Assembly: GCF_018614135.1 (NCBI RefSeq)
Contig: NZ_JAGGOW010000105.1
Coordinates: 16,256-80,255, forward strand
Length of the DNA stretch: 64,000 bases
Direction: 5' to 3'
Origin: Streptomyces sp. ISL-66
GTDB lineage: Bacteria; Actinomycetota; Actinomycetes; Streptomycetales; Streptomycetaceae
The notes beneath the pieces are model-generated. The model saw only the letters and a list, made by a program, of their open reading frames with translations, ran no database searches and had not been told where the DNA came from. Shown here in pieces: positions 15,698 to 24,943 of the stretch; within the stretch, counting starts at the first letter, position 1, and each line of letters begins with the position of its first letter. The position numbers and the translations under genes were made by a program.

Positions 15698-18226
15698 CTA
15701 GCGCTTGCGGCCGCCCTGGCCGTCGGGACCGCTGAGACCGGCGCGGCGCAGGGCGTCGGCCATCGCGCTGTTGGCGGGGGCCGGCGCGCCTCCGCGCTGG
15801 CCCCCCTGGCGCTGGCCTGCCTGGCCCCCCTGACCGCCTTGGGCTCCCTGCCGCTGGCCCTTGCCGCCGTCGCGGGAGCCCTCGCGCGAACCGTCACGGG
15901 AGCCACCCTGGCCTCCCTGACCGCTCTGACCGCCCTTGCCGCCCTGACCGCCCGCCGCGCCGCGCTGCTGCGGCGGCCGGCCGCCGCCGCGCCGCTCACC
16001 GCGGTCGCCGCCCGCCTCGCGCTGCCTGGGCGCCCCGGCGCCCCCGCGCTCCGCCTCGTCCTCCAGCCGCAGCGTCAACGAGATCCGCTTGCGCGGGATG
16101 TCCACGTCCATGACCTTCACGCGGACGATGTCGCCCGGCTTGACCACGTCCCGCGGGTCCTTGACGAAGTTCTTCGACAGCGCCGAGACGTGCGCCAGCC
16201 CGTCCTGGTGGACGCCGATGTCGATGAAGGCGCCGAAGGCGGCCACGTTGGTGACCACGCCCTCCAGGATCATCCCGGGGGTCAGGTCGCCGATCTTCTC
16301 GACGCCCTCCTTGAAGGTGGCCGTCTTGAACGCGGGACGCGGATCGCGGCCCGGCTTCTCCAGTTCGCGCAGGATGTCGCCGACCGTCGGCAGGCCGAAG
16401 GCCTCGGTGACGAACTGCTCCGGCCGCAGCGAGCGCAGCACACCGGTGTTGCCGATCAGGGCCGCCACCTCGCTGCCGGCCGTCTTGCCCATGGCGCGGA
16501 CCACCGGGTACGCCTCGGGGTGCACGCTGGAGGAATCCAGCGGGTCGTCCCCGCCGCGGATGCGCAGGAAGCCCGCGCACTGCTCGTACGCCTTCGGACC
16601 GAGGCGGGCCACGTCCTTGAGGCCCTTGCGGTTGCGGAAGGGGCCGTTGGCGTCGCGGTGCGCGACGATGTTCTCGGCGAGGCCGCCGCTGATGCCCGAC
16701 ACCCGCGAGAGTAGCCGCGCGGAGGCGGTGTTGACGTCCACTCCGACGCCGTTCACACAGTCCTCCACGACCGCGTCGAGCGAACGCGAGAGCTTCATCT
16801 CGGACAGGTCGTGCTGGTACTGACCGACGCCGATGGACTTCGGGTCGATCTTGACCAGCTCGGCGAGCGGGTCCTGCAGGCGCCGGGCGATGGACACCGC
16901 GCCGCGCAACGACACGTCCATGTCCGGGAGTTCCTGCGAGGCGAAGGCGGACGCCGAGTACACGGAGGCCCCGGCCTCCGAGACCATCACCTTGGTCAGC
17001 TTCAGTTCGGGGTGGCGGGTGATGAGGTCCCCGGCGAGCTTGTCGGTCTCGCGGGAGGCGGTGCCGTTGCCGATGGCGACGAGGTCGACCGCGTGCTCCT
17101 CGGCCAGGCGGGCCAGCTTGGCGAGCGCGTCGTCCCACTTGTTGGCCGGTACGTGGGGGTAGATCACGTCGGTGGCGACGACCTTGCCGGTGGCGTCCAC
17201 GACGGCGACCTTCACACCGGTACGGAAGCCCGGGTCCAGGCCGAGCGTCGCGCGGGTCCCGGCGGGGGCGGCGAGCAGCAGGTCGCGCAGGTTGGACGCG
17301 AAGACCCGTACGGCCTCGTCCTCGGCAGCGGCGCGCAGCCGCATCCGCAGGTCGATGCCGAGGTGCACCTGGATCTTCGTGCGCCAGGCCCAGCGGACGG
17401 TGTCGGCGAGCCACTGGTCACCGGGGCGGCCACGCCCGTTGATGCCGAAGCGGCGCGCCACCATGCCCTCGTACGTGGAGGGCCCGGGCGTGTCGCTCGG
17501 CTCCTCCGGCTCCAGGGTCAGGTCGAGGACGTCCTCCTTCTCGCCGCGGAGCATGGCGAGGACGCGGTGCGAGGGCAGCGCGGTGAAGGGCTCGGTGAAG
17601 TCGAAGTAGTCGGCGAACTTGGCGCCCTCCTCCTCCTTGCCGTCGCGGACCTTCGCGGCGAGCCGGCCACGGCTCCACATGCGCTCGCGCAGTTCGCCGA
17701 TGAGGTCGGCGTCCTCGCCGAACTTCTCGGTGAGGATGGCGCGGGCGCCCTCCAGGGCGGCGGCCGGGTCGGCCACGCCCTTGTCGGCGTCCACGAACCC
17801 GGCCGCGCGGGACGCCGGTTCCACCGACGGGTCGGCGAGCAGGGCGTCGGCGAGCGGCTCCAGGCCCGCCTCGCGGGCGATCTGCGCCTTGGTGCGGCGC
17901 TTGGGCTTGAACGGGAGGTAGATGTCCTCCAGTCGGGCCTTGGTGTCGGCCGCGTTGATCCGGGCCTCCAGCTCGGCGTCGAGCTTTCCCTGCTCCCGGA
18001 CGGAGTCGAGGATCGCCGAGCGCCGGTCCTCCAGCTCGCGCAGATAGCGCAGCCGCTCCTCCAGGGTGCGCAGCTGGGCGTCGTCGAGCATCTCGGTCGC
18101 TTCCTTGCGGTAGCGCGCGATGAACGGCACGGTGGAGCCGCCGTCGAGCAGCTCGACGGCGGACTTGACCTGCCGCTCCCGTACGCCGAGCTCCTCGGCG
18201 ATCCTGCCTTCGATGGACATCGTCAC
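15698..18226 (-). CDS. tex: Tex family RNA-binding transcription accessory protein
   Basis: Cytoplasmic nucleic-acid-binding protein of 842 residues, conserved from bacteria to eukaryotic Spt6. Domains in order: N-terminal HTH region (VKSAVELLDGGSTVPFIARY), YqgF/RNase-H-like domain beginning TLGLDPGFRTGVKVAVVDA near residue 325, helix-hairpin-helix motifs near 500-570 (VNTASARLLSRVSGISGGLA), and an S1 domain near 655-722 (GVVTNVAAFGAFIDIGVHQD). Beyond the usual length is a tail of about 118 residues rich in Gly, Gln, Arg and Ser, likely disordered and RNA-binding, ending in a short helix NSAMADALRRAGL. GTG 18226 is the outermost start; ATG 18220 is only two codons in. Confidence 0.95.
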   Translation of the reverse strand: MTMSIEGRIAEELGVRERQVKSAVELLDGGSTVPFIARYRKEATEMLDDAQLRTLEERLRYLRELEDRRSAILDSVREQGKLDAELEARINAADTKARLEDIYLPFKPKRRTKAQIAREAGLEPLADALLADPSVEPASRAAGFVDADKGVADPAAALEGARAILTEKFGEDADLIGELRERMWSRGRLAAKVRDGKEEEGAKFADYFDFTEPFTALPSHRVLAMLRGEKEDVLDLTLEPEEPSDTPGPSTYEGMVARRFGINGRGRPGDQWLADTVRWAWRTKIQVHLGIDLRMRLRAAAEDEAVRVFASNLRDLLLAAPAGTRATLGLDPGFRTGVKVAVVDATGKVVATDVIYPHVPANKWDDALAKLARLAEEHAVDLVAIGNGTASRETDKLAGDLITRHPELKLTKVMVSEAGASVYSASAFASQELPDMDVSLRGAVSIARRLQDPLAELVKIDPKSIGVGQYQHDLSEMKLSRSLDAVVEDCVNGVGVDVNTASARLLSRVSGISGGLAENIVAHRDANGPFRNRKGLKDVARLGPKAYEQCAGFLRIRGGDDPLDSSSVHPEAYPVVRAMGKTAGSEVAALIGNTGVLRSLRPEQFVTEAFGLPTVGDILRELEKPGRDPRPAFKTATFKEGVEKIGDLTPGMILEGVVTNVAAFGAFIDIGVHQDGLAHVSALSKNFVKDPRDVVKPGDIVRVKVMDVDIPRKRISLTLRLEDEAERGGAGAPRQREAGGDRGERRGGGRPPQQRGAAGGQGGKGGQSGQGGQGGSRDGSREGSRDGGKGQRQGAQGGQGGQAGQRQGGQRGGAPAPANSAMADALRRAGLSGPDGQGGRKR

Positions 18227-18352
18227 TGCGGTCCCGCCTGCCTTCGTACGTATACGTGACGCCGCGTGGTGCGTACCGCGTGCTGCGTCGGAAGGCTGCC
18301 AATTGTGGCAGGTGGCGGCCGCGGGCGTCGGGAGCCTTGTCCGTCCCGGGTC

Positions 18353-19216
18353 TCAGGCCTTGCCCAGGAGGTCCCGGGGGAAGGCTCCGGCCTTGAACGC
18401 CTTCATGGTGAGGCCGCCGCCGATCTCGGCGAGCCGGGCGAGTCCGGCCTCGCCGAGGTGCTCGTACGGGGCCGCGTCCAGGCGGTCGGTCTCCTCCTCC
18501 AGCGCCTCGCGCTGCGCCGTGCCCTCGGCGGTGAGCCGGCCCCCGGCGTCCAGGACTCGGCGCTCGCGCAGCCGCTCGGTGGCGGCGTCGAGGTCGGACT
18601 GGTCCCAGCCGCGGATGGCCTTGAGGTACTTCGGGGTCATGCCCTGGCCGGTGGCCGTGTGACTGATCAGGGCCTCGACCGGGTCCAGGCCCATAACGAG
18701 CAGGGCGACGAGGTGGCCGTCGCCGCGGTGCTCGCGCAGCAGGGTGGTGGCGTGCCACAGCTTGAGGTGCGGCTCTTCGGGTACGGGGAGGTCCGCGTGG
18801 GCGGAGTAGAGGGTGCGGGCGTGCCGGGTGCAGGCCTCGGACGCGCGCATCGCCAGCTCGGCGGCCTCGGCGACCTCGGGGGACCCTATGGTCTCGGCGC
18901 CGAGGAGCCTGCGCAGGGTGGCGTCGGCGGCCCGCAGCCGGGCGTCGAGGACCTGCTGGGGGCCGGCGGTGTCCCAGACGGCGGGCAGGTGCCTGGCGAC
19001 CAGGTCGTGGCGGTAGTTGTAGAAGGTGGAGGTGACCGCGCCGGCTCCGACGGCGCCCATGGCGGCGGACCGGGAGGCGAGGTTGACGGCGTGGGGGTCG
19101 GTGATCCCCAGGGCGGCGAACTCCTTGCCGAGGTCGGGCGAGAAGTAGACGGTGGCGTGCAGCGGGTTGATCGCTCCGTGCCAGCAGTGGCGGGCGGCGT
19201 GCGCCGGAAGAGTCAT
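18353..19216 (-). CDS. SCO6745-like helical protein
   Basis: A 287-residue, mostly helical soluble protein with the conserved opening MTLPAHAARHCWHGAINPLH and the segment TFYNYRHDLVARHLPAVWD. The C-terminal third (KYLKAIRGWDQSDLDAATER and ERRVLDAGGRLTAEGTAQRE) reads like a winged-helix unit. I recognise the family as the one named after SCO6745; no biochemical role is known to me. The frame continues upstream, but ATG 19216 matches the conserved start. There is no Shine-Dalgarno site; TAGCCT sits 7 bases before the ATG, as in a leaderless promoter. Divergent from the secreted aminopeptidase. Confidence 0.8.
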   Translation of the reverse strand: MTLPAHAARHCWHGAINPLHATVYFSPDLGKEFAALGITDPHAVNLASRSAAMGAVGAGAVTSTFYNYRHDLVARHLPAVWDTAGPQQVLDARLRAADATLRRLLGAETIGSPEVAEAAELAMRASEACTRHARTLYSAHADLPVPEEPHLKLWHATTLLREHRGDGHLVALLVMGLDPVEALISHTATGQGMTPKYLKAIRGWDQSDLDAATERLRERRVLDAGGRLTAEGTAQREALEEETDRLDAAPYEHLGEAGLARLAEIGGGLTMKAFKAGAFPRDLLGKA

Positions 19217-19452
19217 GCACGGCAGGCTACCGACTGCTTGGTATGTCGTGAAGGGCGGGTCCGGTGGTGAGGAGTCGCCTCCGGCCGCGCGGCCGGAAGT
19301 GGGGAGTCGCCTTCTGGCCGCGCGCGCGTCCCGGCACGGGCGTTTTTCAGACGCATGGCGATCATGTGACAACAGGGCCATGGACATGACGTGGGGTCCC
19401 AGGCGTGAATACGGTCGAACCGAAGCCACTCCCCTACCACTTGGAGTCCAAG

Positions 19453-20964
19453 GTGCACCGCAAAGTCATCGCCCCGAGCGTGCTCGCCGCTTCCCTCCTG
19501 CTGGTGATCCCGGCGTCTGCGGCGAGTTCCGTTCCCGGCGCCCCGGGTATCGGCGACCCCTACTACCCGGCCAGCGGCAACGGGGGCTACGACGTCTCCC
19601 ACTACGACCTGCGCCTGCGGTATCAGCCGAACACCGACCTCCTGGAGGGCACCGCCACCCTCCTCACCACCGCGAAGCAGGACCTGTCCCGCTTCAACCT
19701 CGACTTCGGCCTGACCGTCAGCGAGATCCGGGTCAACGGCGTCAAGGCGAAGTTCGCCAGGTCCGGCGCCCAGGAGCTGGAGGTCACCCCGGCCACCCCG
19801 CTCCAGCGCGGGCGCGAGTCGAGCGTGGTCGTCAAGTACGCGGGCAAGCCCTCGGAATTCAAGGTCGACGGCTGGTCGGCCTGGCAGCGCACCCCGGACG
19901 GCGGCATCGCCGCGCAGGAGCCCGACTCGGCGGCCTGGTGGTTCCCGAGCAACGACCACCCGCTCGACAAGGCCACCTTCGACGTCTCGGTCAACGTGCC
20001 CGACGGGACACAGGCCATCAGCAACGGCGTGCTCCAGTCGCAGAGTTCCCGGCTCGGCTGGACCCGGTACAACTGGCGCTCGAACAAGCCGCAGGCCACG
20101 TACCTGGCCACCCTCGCGGTCGGCAAGTTCGACATCACCACCGACAAGACGGCGAGCGGCCTGCCGATCCTCAACGCGTACAGCAAGGACCTCGGCGACA
20201 ACGCGGGAGCGGCGCGCGCGAGCGTGGAGCGGACCGGGGAGGTCGCGGAGTGGCTGGAGGGGGTCTTCGGCCCGTACCCCTTCAACGCGCTGGGCGGCTA
20301 CGTCCCGAACGTGCCCAGCGGATTCGCGCTGGAGACCCAGACCCGGCCGTTCTACAGCCCGCGGCAGTTCGCGAACGGCGCGAACGTCTCGGTGGTCGTG
20401 CACGAGCTGGCCCACCAGTGGTACGGCGACAGCGTGTCCGTCGACGGCTGGAAGGACATCTGGATCAACGAGGGCTTCGCCCGGTACAGCCAGTGGCTGT
20501 GGTCGGAGAAGGAGGGCGAGGGCACGGCCCAGGAGCTCGCGGACTGGACGTACCTCTCGCGTCCGGCGGAGGACCCGTTCTGGCAGGTCAAGCCGGGTGA
20601 CCCGGGCGCGGAGAACCAGTTCCACGGTGCGGTCTACGACCGCGGGGCGATCGCGCTCCAGGCGCTGCGCAACGAGATCGGCGACGAGAAGTTCTTCCGG
20701 ATCCTCAAGGGCTGGCCGACCGAGCGCGCCTACGGGAACGCCAAGGTCGGGGACTTCGTCCGCTACGCCGAGAAGATCTCGGGCGAGCCCCTCGCGCAGC
20801 TCTTCGAGACCTGGCTCTACACCCCGGGCAAGCCGGCCTTCGCCCCGCCGGCGGCCGCCGAGGCGCCGGGCGCCCGCTCCCTCCAGGCCCCCGCCAAGCC
20901 GGCCGCCGAACCGAAGTCCTGGAAGAAGATCGCGGCGACGAACTCCGTCCACGACGACCACTGA
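19453..20964 (+). CDS. Secreted M1-family metallo-aminopeptidase
   Basis: Zinc aminopeptidase of about 503 residues, exported. The N-terminus HRKVIAPSVLAASLLLVIPA is a signal peptide with cleavage likely after ASAAS. The zinc site HELAHQWYGD is near residue 315 with the second-shell glutamate in DIWINEGFARY 19 residues on; GFALETQT takes the place of the GAMEN exopeptidase loop. The C-terminal ERAP-like domain is short (SGEPLAQLFETWLYTPG) and ends in a Pro/Ala-rich tail. The GTG at 19453 is preferred to the outer GTG at 19405 because GGAG lies 6 bases upstream and the signal peptide then starts correctly. Confidence 0.9.
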   Translation: MHRKVIAPSVLAASLLLVIPASAASSVPGAPGIGDPYYPASGNGGYDVSHYDLRLRYQPNTDLLEGTATLLTTAKQDLSRFNLDFGLTVSEIRVNGVKAKFARSGAQELEVTPATPLQRGRESSVVVKYAGKPSEFKVDGWSAWQRTPDGGIAAQEPDSAAWWFPSNDHPLDKATFDVSVNVPDGTQAISNGVLQSQSSRLGWTRYNWRSNKPQATYLATLAVGKFDITTDKTASGLPILNAYSKDLGDNAGAARASVERTGEVAEWLEGVFGPYPFNALGGYVPNVPSGFALETQTRPFYSPRQFANGANVSVVVHELAHQWYGDSVSVDGWKDIWINEGFARYSQWLWSEKEGEGTAQELADWTYLSRPAEDPFWQVKPGDPGAENQFHGAVYDRGAIALQALRNEIGDEKFFRILKGWPTERAYGNAKVGDFVRYAEKISGEPLAQLFETWLYTPGKPAFAPPAAAEAPGARSLQAPAKPAAEPKSWKKIAATNSVHDDH

Positions 20965-20968
20965 CCGT

Positions 20969-21023
20969 CCGCAGGGGCCGTCCGGACGGCCGTACGAACG
21001 GCCCCTCCGGACGGCCCCTGCGG
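20969..21023. terminator. Strong bidirectional terminator
   Basis: A perfect 18-base-pair stem (20969-20986 with 21006-21023) whose loop forms a second six-base stem (20988-20993 with 20998-21003). It lies five bases after the aminopeptidase stop and between convergent genes, so it serves both. Confidence 0.9.
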
Positions 21024-21045
21024 GGCTCCGCGCGCCGACGTCCCC

Positions 21046-21927
21046 TCAGCGGGCGCCGGCGCGTCGGCGCGCCCGTGCCGCGCGGGCGATCGGCAGGTAG
21101 CGCAGCCGCTCCGGCAGGAGCGGTACGAGGACGCGTACGGCCGCGCTCAGCAGGCGCAGCCGGCGCTCCTGGGCCGGGGTCCAGTTCAGGCCGATGGCGG
21201 CGCGGGCCTCGGGCGGCATGTAGCCGACGGTGACGAAGGCCCGGAAGTGCAGGAACGCCGGCCGGAGCACCGGCCAGGCGGCGCGCAGCAGGAGCCGCAC
21301 CGGCAGCGTGCCGCCCTCGGGCCGGGGCAGCGGGGTGTCCGTGGCGACGAGTTCGCGGGCGACCTTGGTGGGTTCGATCTCCTCGGCCAGCATCCGGCGG
21401 TAGTAGGGCCAGTACTCCTCGATGGTCTGCGGCATGTCCCGGTCCTGGAGGCCGAGGATGCGGCCGACCTGGAGCCACTCGCGGTACAGCTGGCGCTCCT
21501 GGGCGGGCGTGAAGCGGCGCAGCAGGTAGCGCCCGGCGTAGAGGTAGACGGGGAAGCCGGTCGCGTGCACCCAGGCGTAGCAGGCCGGGTCGAGGGAGTG
21601 GTATCGCCGTCCCCTGGTGTCGGTGCCCTGGATGTCCTTGTGCAGCCGGCGCACCCGGCGCCCCTCGGCGACGGCGTCCGCTCCGCCGTACACCCACAGC
21701 TGGACGGAGCGCAGGGAGCGTTCGCCGCGGCCCCAGGGGTCGGTGCGGAAGACCGAGTACTGGTCGACCCCGGCCCCGATCGCGGGGTGCGCGACCTGCA
21801 GGGTGAAGGCCGCCGGCAGCATGAGCAGGCCCCGGACGTCCCCGGCGATGGTCCAGAGCACTCCGCCCGCAGGCGGGGGCTCGGGATCGCTCCGGCCTTC
21901 GGCCGTCGCCCGCGCGGTCGTGGTCAT
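21046..21927 (-). CDS. MpaB-family oxygenase (DUF2236)
   Basis: Predicted heme-containing oxygenase-like protein of 293 residues. Recognisable are PAAFTLQVAHPAIGAGVDQY near residue 37, RRVRRLHKDIQGTDTRGRRY, YHSLDPACYAWVHATGFPVY with the conserved histidine near residue 121, and EEYWPYYRRMLAEEIEPT. This is the set seen in the MpaB/rubber-oxygenase-like DUF2236 family. ATG 21927 opens a disordered 20-residue leader. It faces the aminopeptidase across a shared terminator. Substrate unknown. Confidence 0.85.
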   Translation of the reverse strand: MTTTARATAEGRSDPEPPPAGGVLWTIAGDVRGLLMLPAAFTLQVAHPAIGAGVDQYSVFRTDPWGRGERSLRSVQLWVYGGADAVAEGRRVRRLHKDIQGTDTRGRRYHSLDPACYAWVHATGFPVYLYAGRYLLRRFTPAQERQLYREWLQVGRILGLQDRDMPQTIEEYWPYYRRMLAEEIEPTKVARELVATDTPLPRPEGGTLPVRLLLRAAWPVLRPAFLHFRAFVTVGYMPPEARAAIGLNWTPAQERRLRLLSAAVRVLVPLLPERLRYLPIARAARARRRAGAR

Positions 21928-22083
21928 GCGTACGCCCCCAGGTGTCGGTCTCCGTTCATCCAGTATGCGCGGGAACCGGCCACTCTTCGCGGTCCGGCGG
22001 ATCGGTGACCAGCGCCTCTTCGGCGGCGTCCGGACCGCCGGAGACTGATCGCCTCACCCCGGACAGAAAGTCGTGTCATGGGT

Positions 22084-22099
22084 GTTACCCCGAAGTAAC
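22084..22099. promoter_or_regulatory. Short inverted repeat before the sphingomyelinase gene
   Basis: GTTAC and GTAAC separated by six bases, 55 bp upstream of the start codon. It is a weak candidate operator; nothing else stands out in 21928-22153. Confidence 0.2.
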
Positions 22100-22153
22100 C
22101 CCGGCTGCTTGGATGGCGGAGCCGATCTTCCCCCACGGAACGAGGGAACCCCC

Positions 22154-23143
22154 ATGCCGTACAGCCAGCCCCGCGCGGCCCGCTCCGCCGCCGCCGTCGT
22201 CGCCGCGATCGCCGTCGCGGCGCTCGCCGCCACCACGACCCCGGCCGCGAGCGCCGCCGAGGGCGCCGCCGCGCCGCGGCTCCGTGTTCTGACGTACAAC
22301 ACGTTCCTGATGAGCAAGAACCTGTACCCGAACTGGGGCCAGGACCACCGGGCGACGGAGATCCCCAAGGCCTCCTTCTTCCAGGGCCACGACGTGGTCG
22401 TGCTCCAGGAGGCCTTCGACAACGGCGCCTCGGACGCCCTGAAGTCCAACGCGGCCGCGCAGTACCCGTACCAGACCCCGGTCGTGGGACGCGGCAAGAG
22501 CGGCTGGGACGCGACGGGCGGCGCGTACTCCTCCACCACCCCGGAGGACGGCGGCGTCGCGATCCTCAGCAAGTGGCCGGTCCTGCGCAAGGAGCAGGTC
22601 GTCTACAAGGACGCCTGCGGCGCCGACTGGTGGTCCAACAAGGGCTTCGCGTACGTCGTGCTGAACGTCAACGGCACCAAGGTGCACGTGGTGGGCACCC
22701 ATGCCCAGTCCACCGACCCGGGCTGCGACGCGGGCGAGGCGGCGGACATGCGCGCCCGCCAGTTCCGGAACATCGACGCGTTCCTGGACGGCAAGAACAT
22801 CCCGGCGGGCGAGCAGGTCATCGTGGCGGGCGACATGAACGTCGACTCCCGCAGCGCGGAGTACGCCTCCATGCTGGCCAACGCCGACCTGGCGGACTCC
22901 GACACCCGCACGGGACACCCGTACTCCTTCGACACCGCGCTGAACTCGATAGCGAACTACCGCTATCCGACGGACCCGCGCGAGGACCTCGACTACGTCC
23001 TCTACCGCAAGGGCAACGCCCGCCCGGCGAACTGGGAGAACAACGTGGTCAAGGAGCAGTCGGCCCCCTGGACCGTCTCCAGCTGGGGCACCTCCTACAC
23101 CTACACGAACCTCTCGGACCACTATCCGTTGATCGGGCGCTGA
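22154..23143 (+). CDS. Secreted sphingomyelin phosphodiesterase (neutral sphingomyelinase C)
   Basis: Extracellular Mg-dependent phosphodiesterase of 329 residues with a DNase-I/endonuclease fold that would hydrolyse sphingomyelin or related phospholipids. The signal peptide is residues 1-39 (RSAAAVVAAIAVAALAA...). Catalytic motifs in order: LTYNTFLM, VVLQEAFDN, VVGTHAQS, VAGDMNVD, DLDYVLY and SDHYPLIG with the terminal histidine close to the C-terminus. ATG 22154 has GAGGGA upstream. It is a single-gene unit ending before a textbook terminator. Confidence 0.92.
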   Translation: MPYSQPRAARSAAAVVAAIAVAALAATTTPAASAAEGAAAPRLRVLTYNTFLMSKNLYPNWGQDHRATEIPKASFFQGHDVVVLQEAFDNGASDALKSNAAAQYPYQTPVVGRGKSGWDATGGAYSSTTPEDGGVAILSKWPVLRKEQVVYKDACGADWWSNKGFAYVVLNVNGTKVHVVGTHAQSTDPGCDAGEAADMRARQFRNIDAFLDGKNIPAGEQVIVAGDMNVDSRSAEYASMLANADLADSDTRTGHPYSFDTALNSIANYRYPTDPREDLDYVLYRKGNARPANWENNVVKEQSAPWTVSSWGTSYTYTNLSDHYPLIGR

Positions 23144-23236
23144 TCCACCTGCCGGGGCCCGTAGTCGAACGCAACCTTCTGCCCCACACGGGGCGGTCCG
23201 GCCAGTGGTACGGCGTCTCCTGACCGCACAGCACAA

Positions 23237-23268
23237 CGCCCCCTCCCGCCTGCGGGCGGGAGGGGGCG
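23237..23268 (+). terminator. Rho-independent terminator of the sphingomyelinase gene
   Basis: Perfect 14-base-pair stem (23237-23250 with 23255-23268), four-base loop TGCG, followed by ATTTTG. Confidence 0.95.
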
Positions 23269-23287
23269 ATTTTGTCGTGTACCGGTA

Positions 23288-23312
23288 CCGTTCAGGTGTC
23301 GAGTCTGAACGG
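23288..23312. promoter_or_regulatory. Inverted repeat at the start of the XRE/TPR regulator gene
   Basis: Arms CCGTTCAG (23288-23295) and CTGAACGG (23305-23312) with a 9-base spacer, ending at the ribosome site GGGAG of the regulator gene. A 10-base palindrome GTACCGGTAC precedes it (23279-23288). The position suits autorepression. Confidence 0.45.
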
Positions 23313-23320
23313 GAGCCAGT

Positions 23321-24505
23321 ATGCACTCTCTACCGCACGACCACACCGGCGCGCGCATCCGACGCTTGCGCCTGGAACGCCACCTCACCCAGGCGGCACT
23401 CGCGGAACTGTCCCAAGTCCCCTACGGCACCCTGACCAAGGTCGAGCAGGGCGTCACCCCGGCCAGCCCGTACGTCATCGCCGCCGTGGCCCGGGCACTC
23501 CGCGTCCAGGTCGAGACCGTCACCGGCCAGCCCTACACCACCGAGCTCCGCGCCGACGAGCTGGACGTCCTGATCAGGCCCATCCGTGAGGCCCTGGACG
23601 TCTACGACCTCGGAGCCGACCCCGACATCGCCCCGCGTGCGCACGAGCTCCTCGCCGCGGACGCCGAGGGTCTCCTCGTCGCCGTCCGCGCGGGGGAGAT
23701 CAAGCGCGTCGCCGGGGAGGTCGCCGGGCTGATCCTGGAGGCCACCACGGCCGCCCACGCGGCCCCCGGACGGGAGGCGTGGCTCCTCCTCGCCTCCACC
23801 TACCGCACGGCCTACGACGTGGCGTCGAAGCTCGGCTACTACGACCTCGCCGCGATCGCCCTGGCCCGCATGGACTGGGCGGCACAGCGTGGCTCCGACG
23901 CGGTCATCGGCGGCATGTACCGCTACATGCGGGCCCTCACCTACCTGCGTGATGGGCAGTACAAGACGGGACAGCGGCTCATCGACCTCGGCCTGCGCAC
24001 ACTCGAGCAGGCCGACGCCGGCCGGGAGCGGGCGGTCGTCACCGGGCAACTGCATCTGGGCGCCGCGGTGATGGCCGGCAGATCGAAGGACCAGAGCCGG
24101 GCTGACGGACACCTCGACGAGGCGGGCCGGATCGCTGCGGGCACGGGCGAGGCGGTCGAGACGCACTGGCTGGCGTTCGGCCCGACGAACGTGGCCGTGC
24201 ACCGGGTGTCGGTACTGGCGGAGCTGGACGAGTACGGGCAGGCCGCGCAGATGGGCCGCGGGGTGACCATCCCGTCGGAGTGGCCGAAGTCGCGGAAGAG
24301 CCACCACTACGCCGAGCTGGCGCGGGCTCAGATGTGGACGGGAGACCTCGATGCCAGTTTCCAGAACCTGCTGAAGGCCCGGAAGTCCGCGCCGCAGCAG
24401 GCCCGGTACCACCAGACGGTCCGAGAGACGTACACCGGGCTGGAGGCGGCCCGCCGTCAGCTCCCGGAAAACTTCCTGTCGTACGGCAACTGGCTGGGCG
24501 TATAA
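23321..24505 (+). CDS. XRE-family regulator with TPR-like C-terminal domain
   Basis: A 394-residue DNA-binding protein. The HTH is in RIRRLRLERHLTQAALAELS followed by VPYGTLTKVEQGVTP (about 12-45); the rest is a helical repeat region (TYRTAYDVASKLGYYDLAAI, RYMRALTYLRDGQYKTGQRL, ARAQMWTGDLDASFQNLLKA) resembling the tetratricopeptide domains of Streptomyces regulators that sense small peptides or ligands. It is monocistronic, set between two strong terminators, with an inverted repeat over its own leader. No adjacent target gene is evident except the small genes downstream. Confidence 0.85.
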   Translation: MHSLPHDHTGARIRRLRLERHLTQAALAELSQVPYGTLTKVEQGVTPASPYVIAAVARALRVQVETVTGQPYTTELRADELDVLIRPIREALDVYDLGADPDIAPRAHELLAADAEGLLVAVRAGEIKRVAGEVAGLILEATTAAHAAPGREAWLLLASTYRTAYDVASKLGYYDLAAIALARMDWAAQRGSDAVIGGMYRYMRALTYLRDGQYKTGQRLIDLGLRTLEQADAGRERAVVTGQLHLGAAVMAGRSKDQSRADGHLDEAGRIAAGTGEAVETHWLAFGPTNVAVHRVSVLAELDEYGQAAQMGRGVTIPSEWPKSRKSHHYAELARAQMWTGDLDASFQNLLKARKSAPQQARYHQTVRETYTGLEAARRQLPENFLSYGNWLGV

Positions 24506-24522
24506 CGCACCGTCAATCCTCG

Positions 24523-24558
24523 GGCCCCAACTATCCGGAACTCCGGATAGTTGGGGCC
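24523..24558 (+). terminator. Rho-independent terminator after the XRE/TPR gene
   Basis: A 17-base-pair perfect stem (24523-24539 with 24542-24558) followed by TTGTTGT; the nominal two-base loop means the top pairs open in RNA. Confidence 0.95.
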
Positions 24559-24613
24559 TTGTTGTGCCCCCACCCTGGTCTCACCACCCGCTGACGACGG
24601 TAGGAGCACCGGC

Positions 24614-24943
24614 ATGAACCCCGGCGAGACACAGATGGCCGAGGAGCTCGCGGCGCGGGCCCTGGGGTCCTACGACCAGCGGCCCGACGCCGAGGGCGTG
24701 GCGCACCTGATCGACGACCTGATCACCGTCGGGCAGGACCTCCACGCCGCGGTGTCGCGGATCCCGGGGGCCCAGCGCACCGAGCGCGCGGGCGCCGCGC
24801 TGATCGAGTGGTCGTACTTCGTCGACGCGGGCCCCCTGGGCCACGGCGACCACGCGAACTGGAACCACGCCCGCGGCCTCGCCCGCATCATCCGGATCAT
24901 GGTGTCGACGGTCGTCGAGCACCGCCCGGCCGGCGCCCGGTGA
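24614..24943 (+). CDS. Small helical protein of unknown function
   Basis: A 109-residue acidic, helical protein (ELAARALGSYDQRPDAEGVA, HLIDDLITVGQDLHAAVSRI, ARGLARIIRIMVSTVVEH). I do not recognise it with certainty; the length and helical pattern recall small proteins common beside Streptomyces XRE regulators. The ATG is chosen because GGAGCACCGGC precedes it. Its last codons overlap a 27-codon frame (GTGA, 24940-24943), so the two would be translated together. Confidence 0.65.
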   Translation: MNPGETQMAEELAARALGSYDQRPDAEGVAHLIDDLITVGQDLHAAVSRIPGAQRTERAGAALIEWSYFVDAGPLGHGDHANWNHARGLARIIRIMVSTVVEHRPAGAR

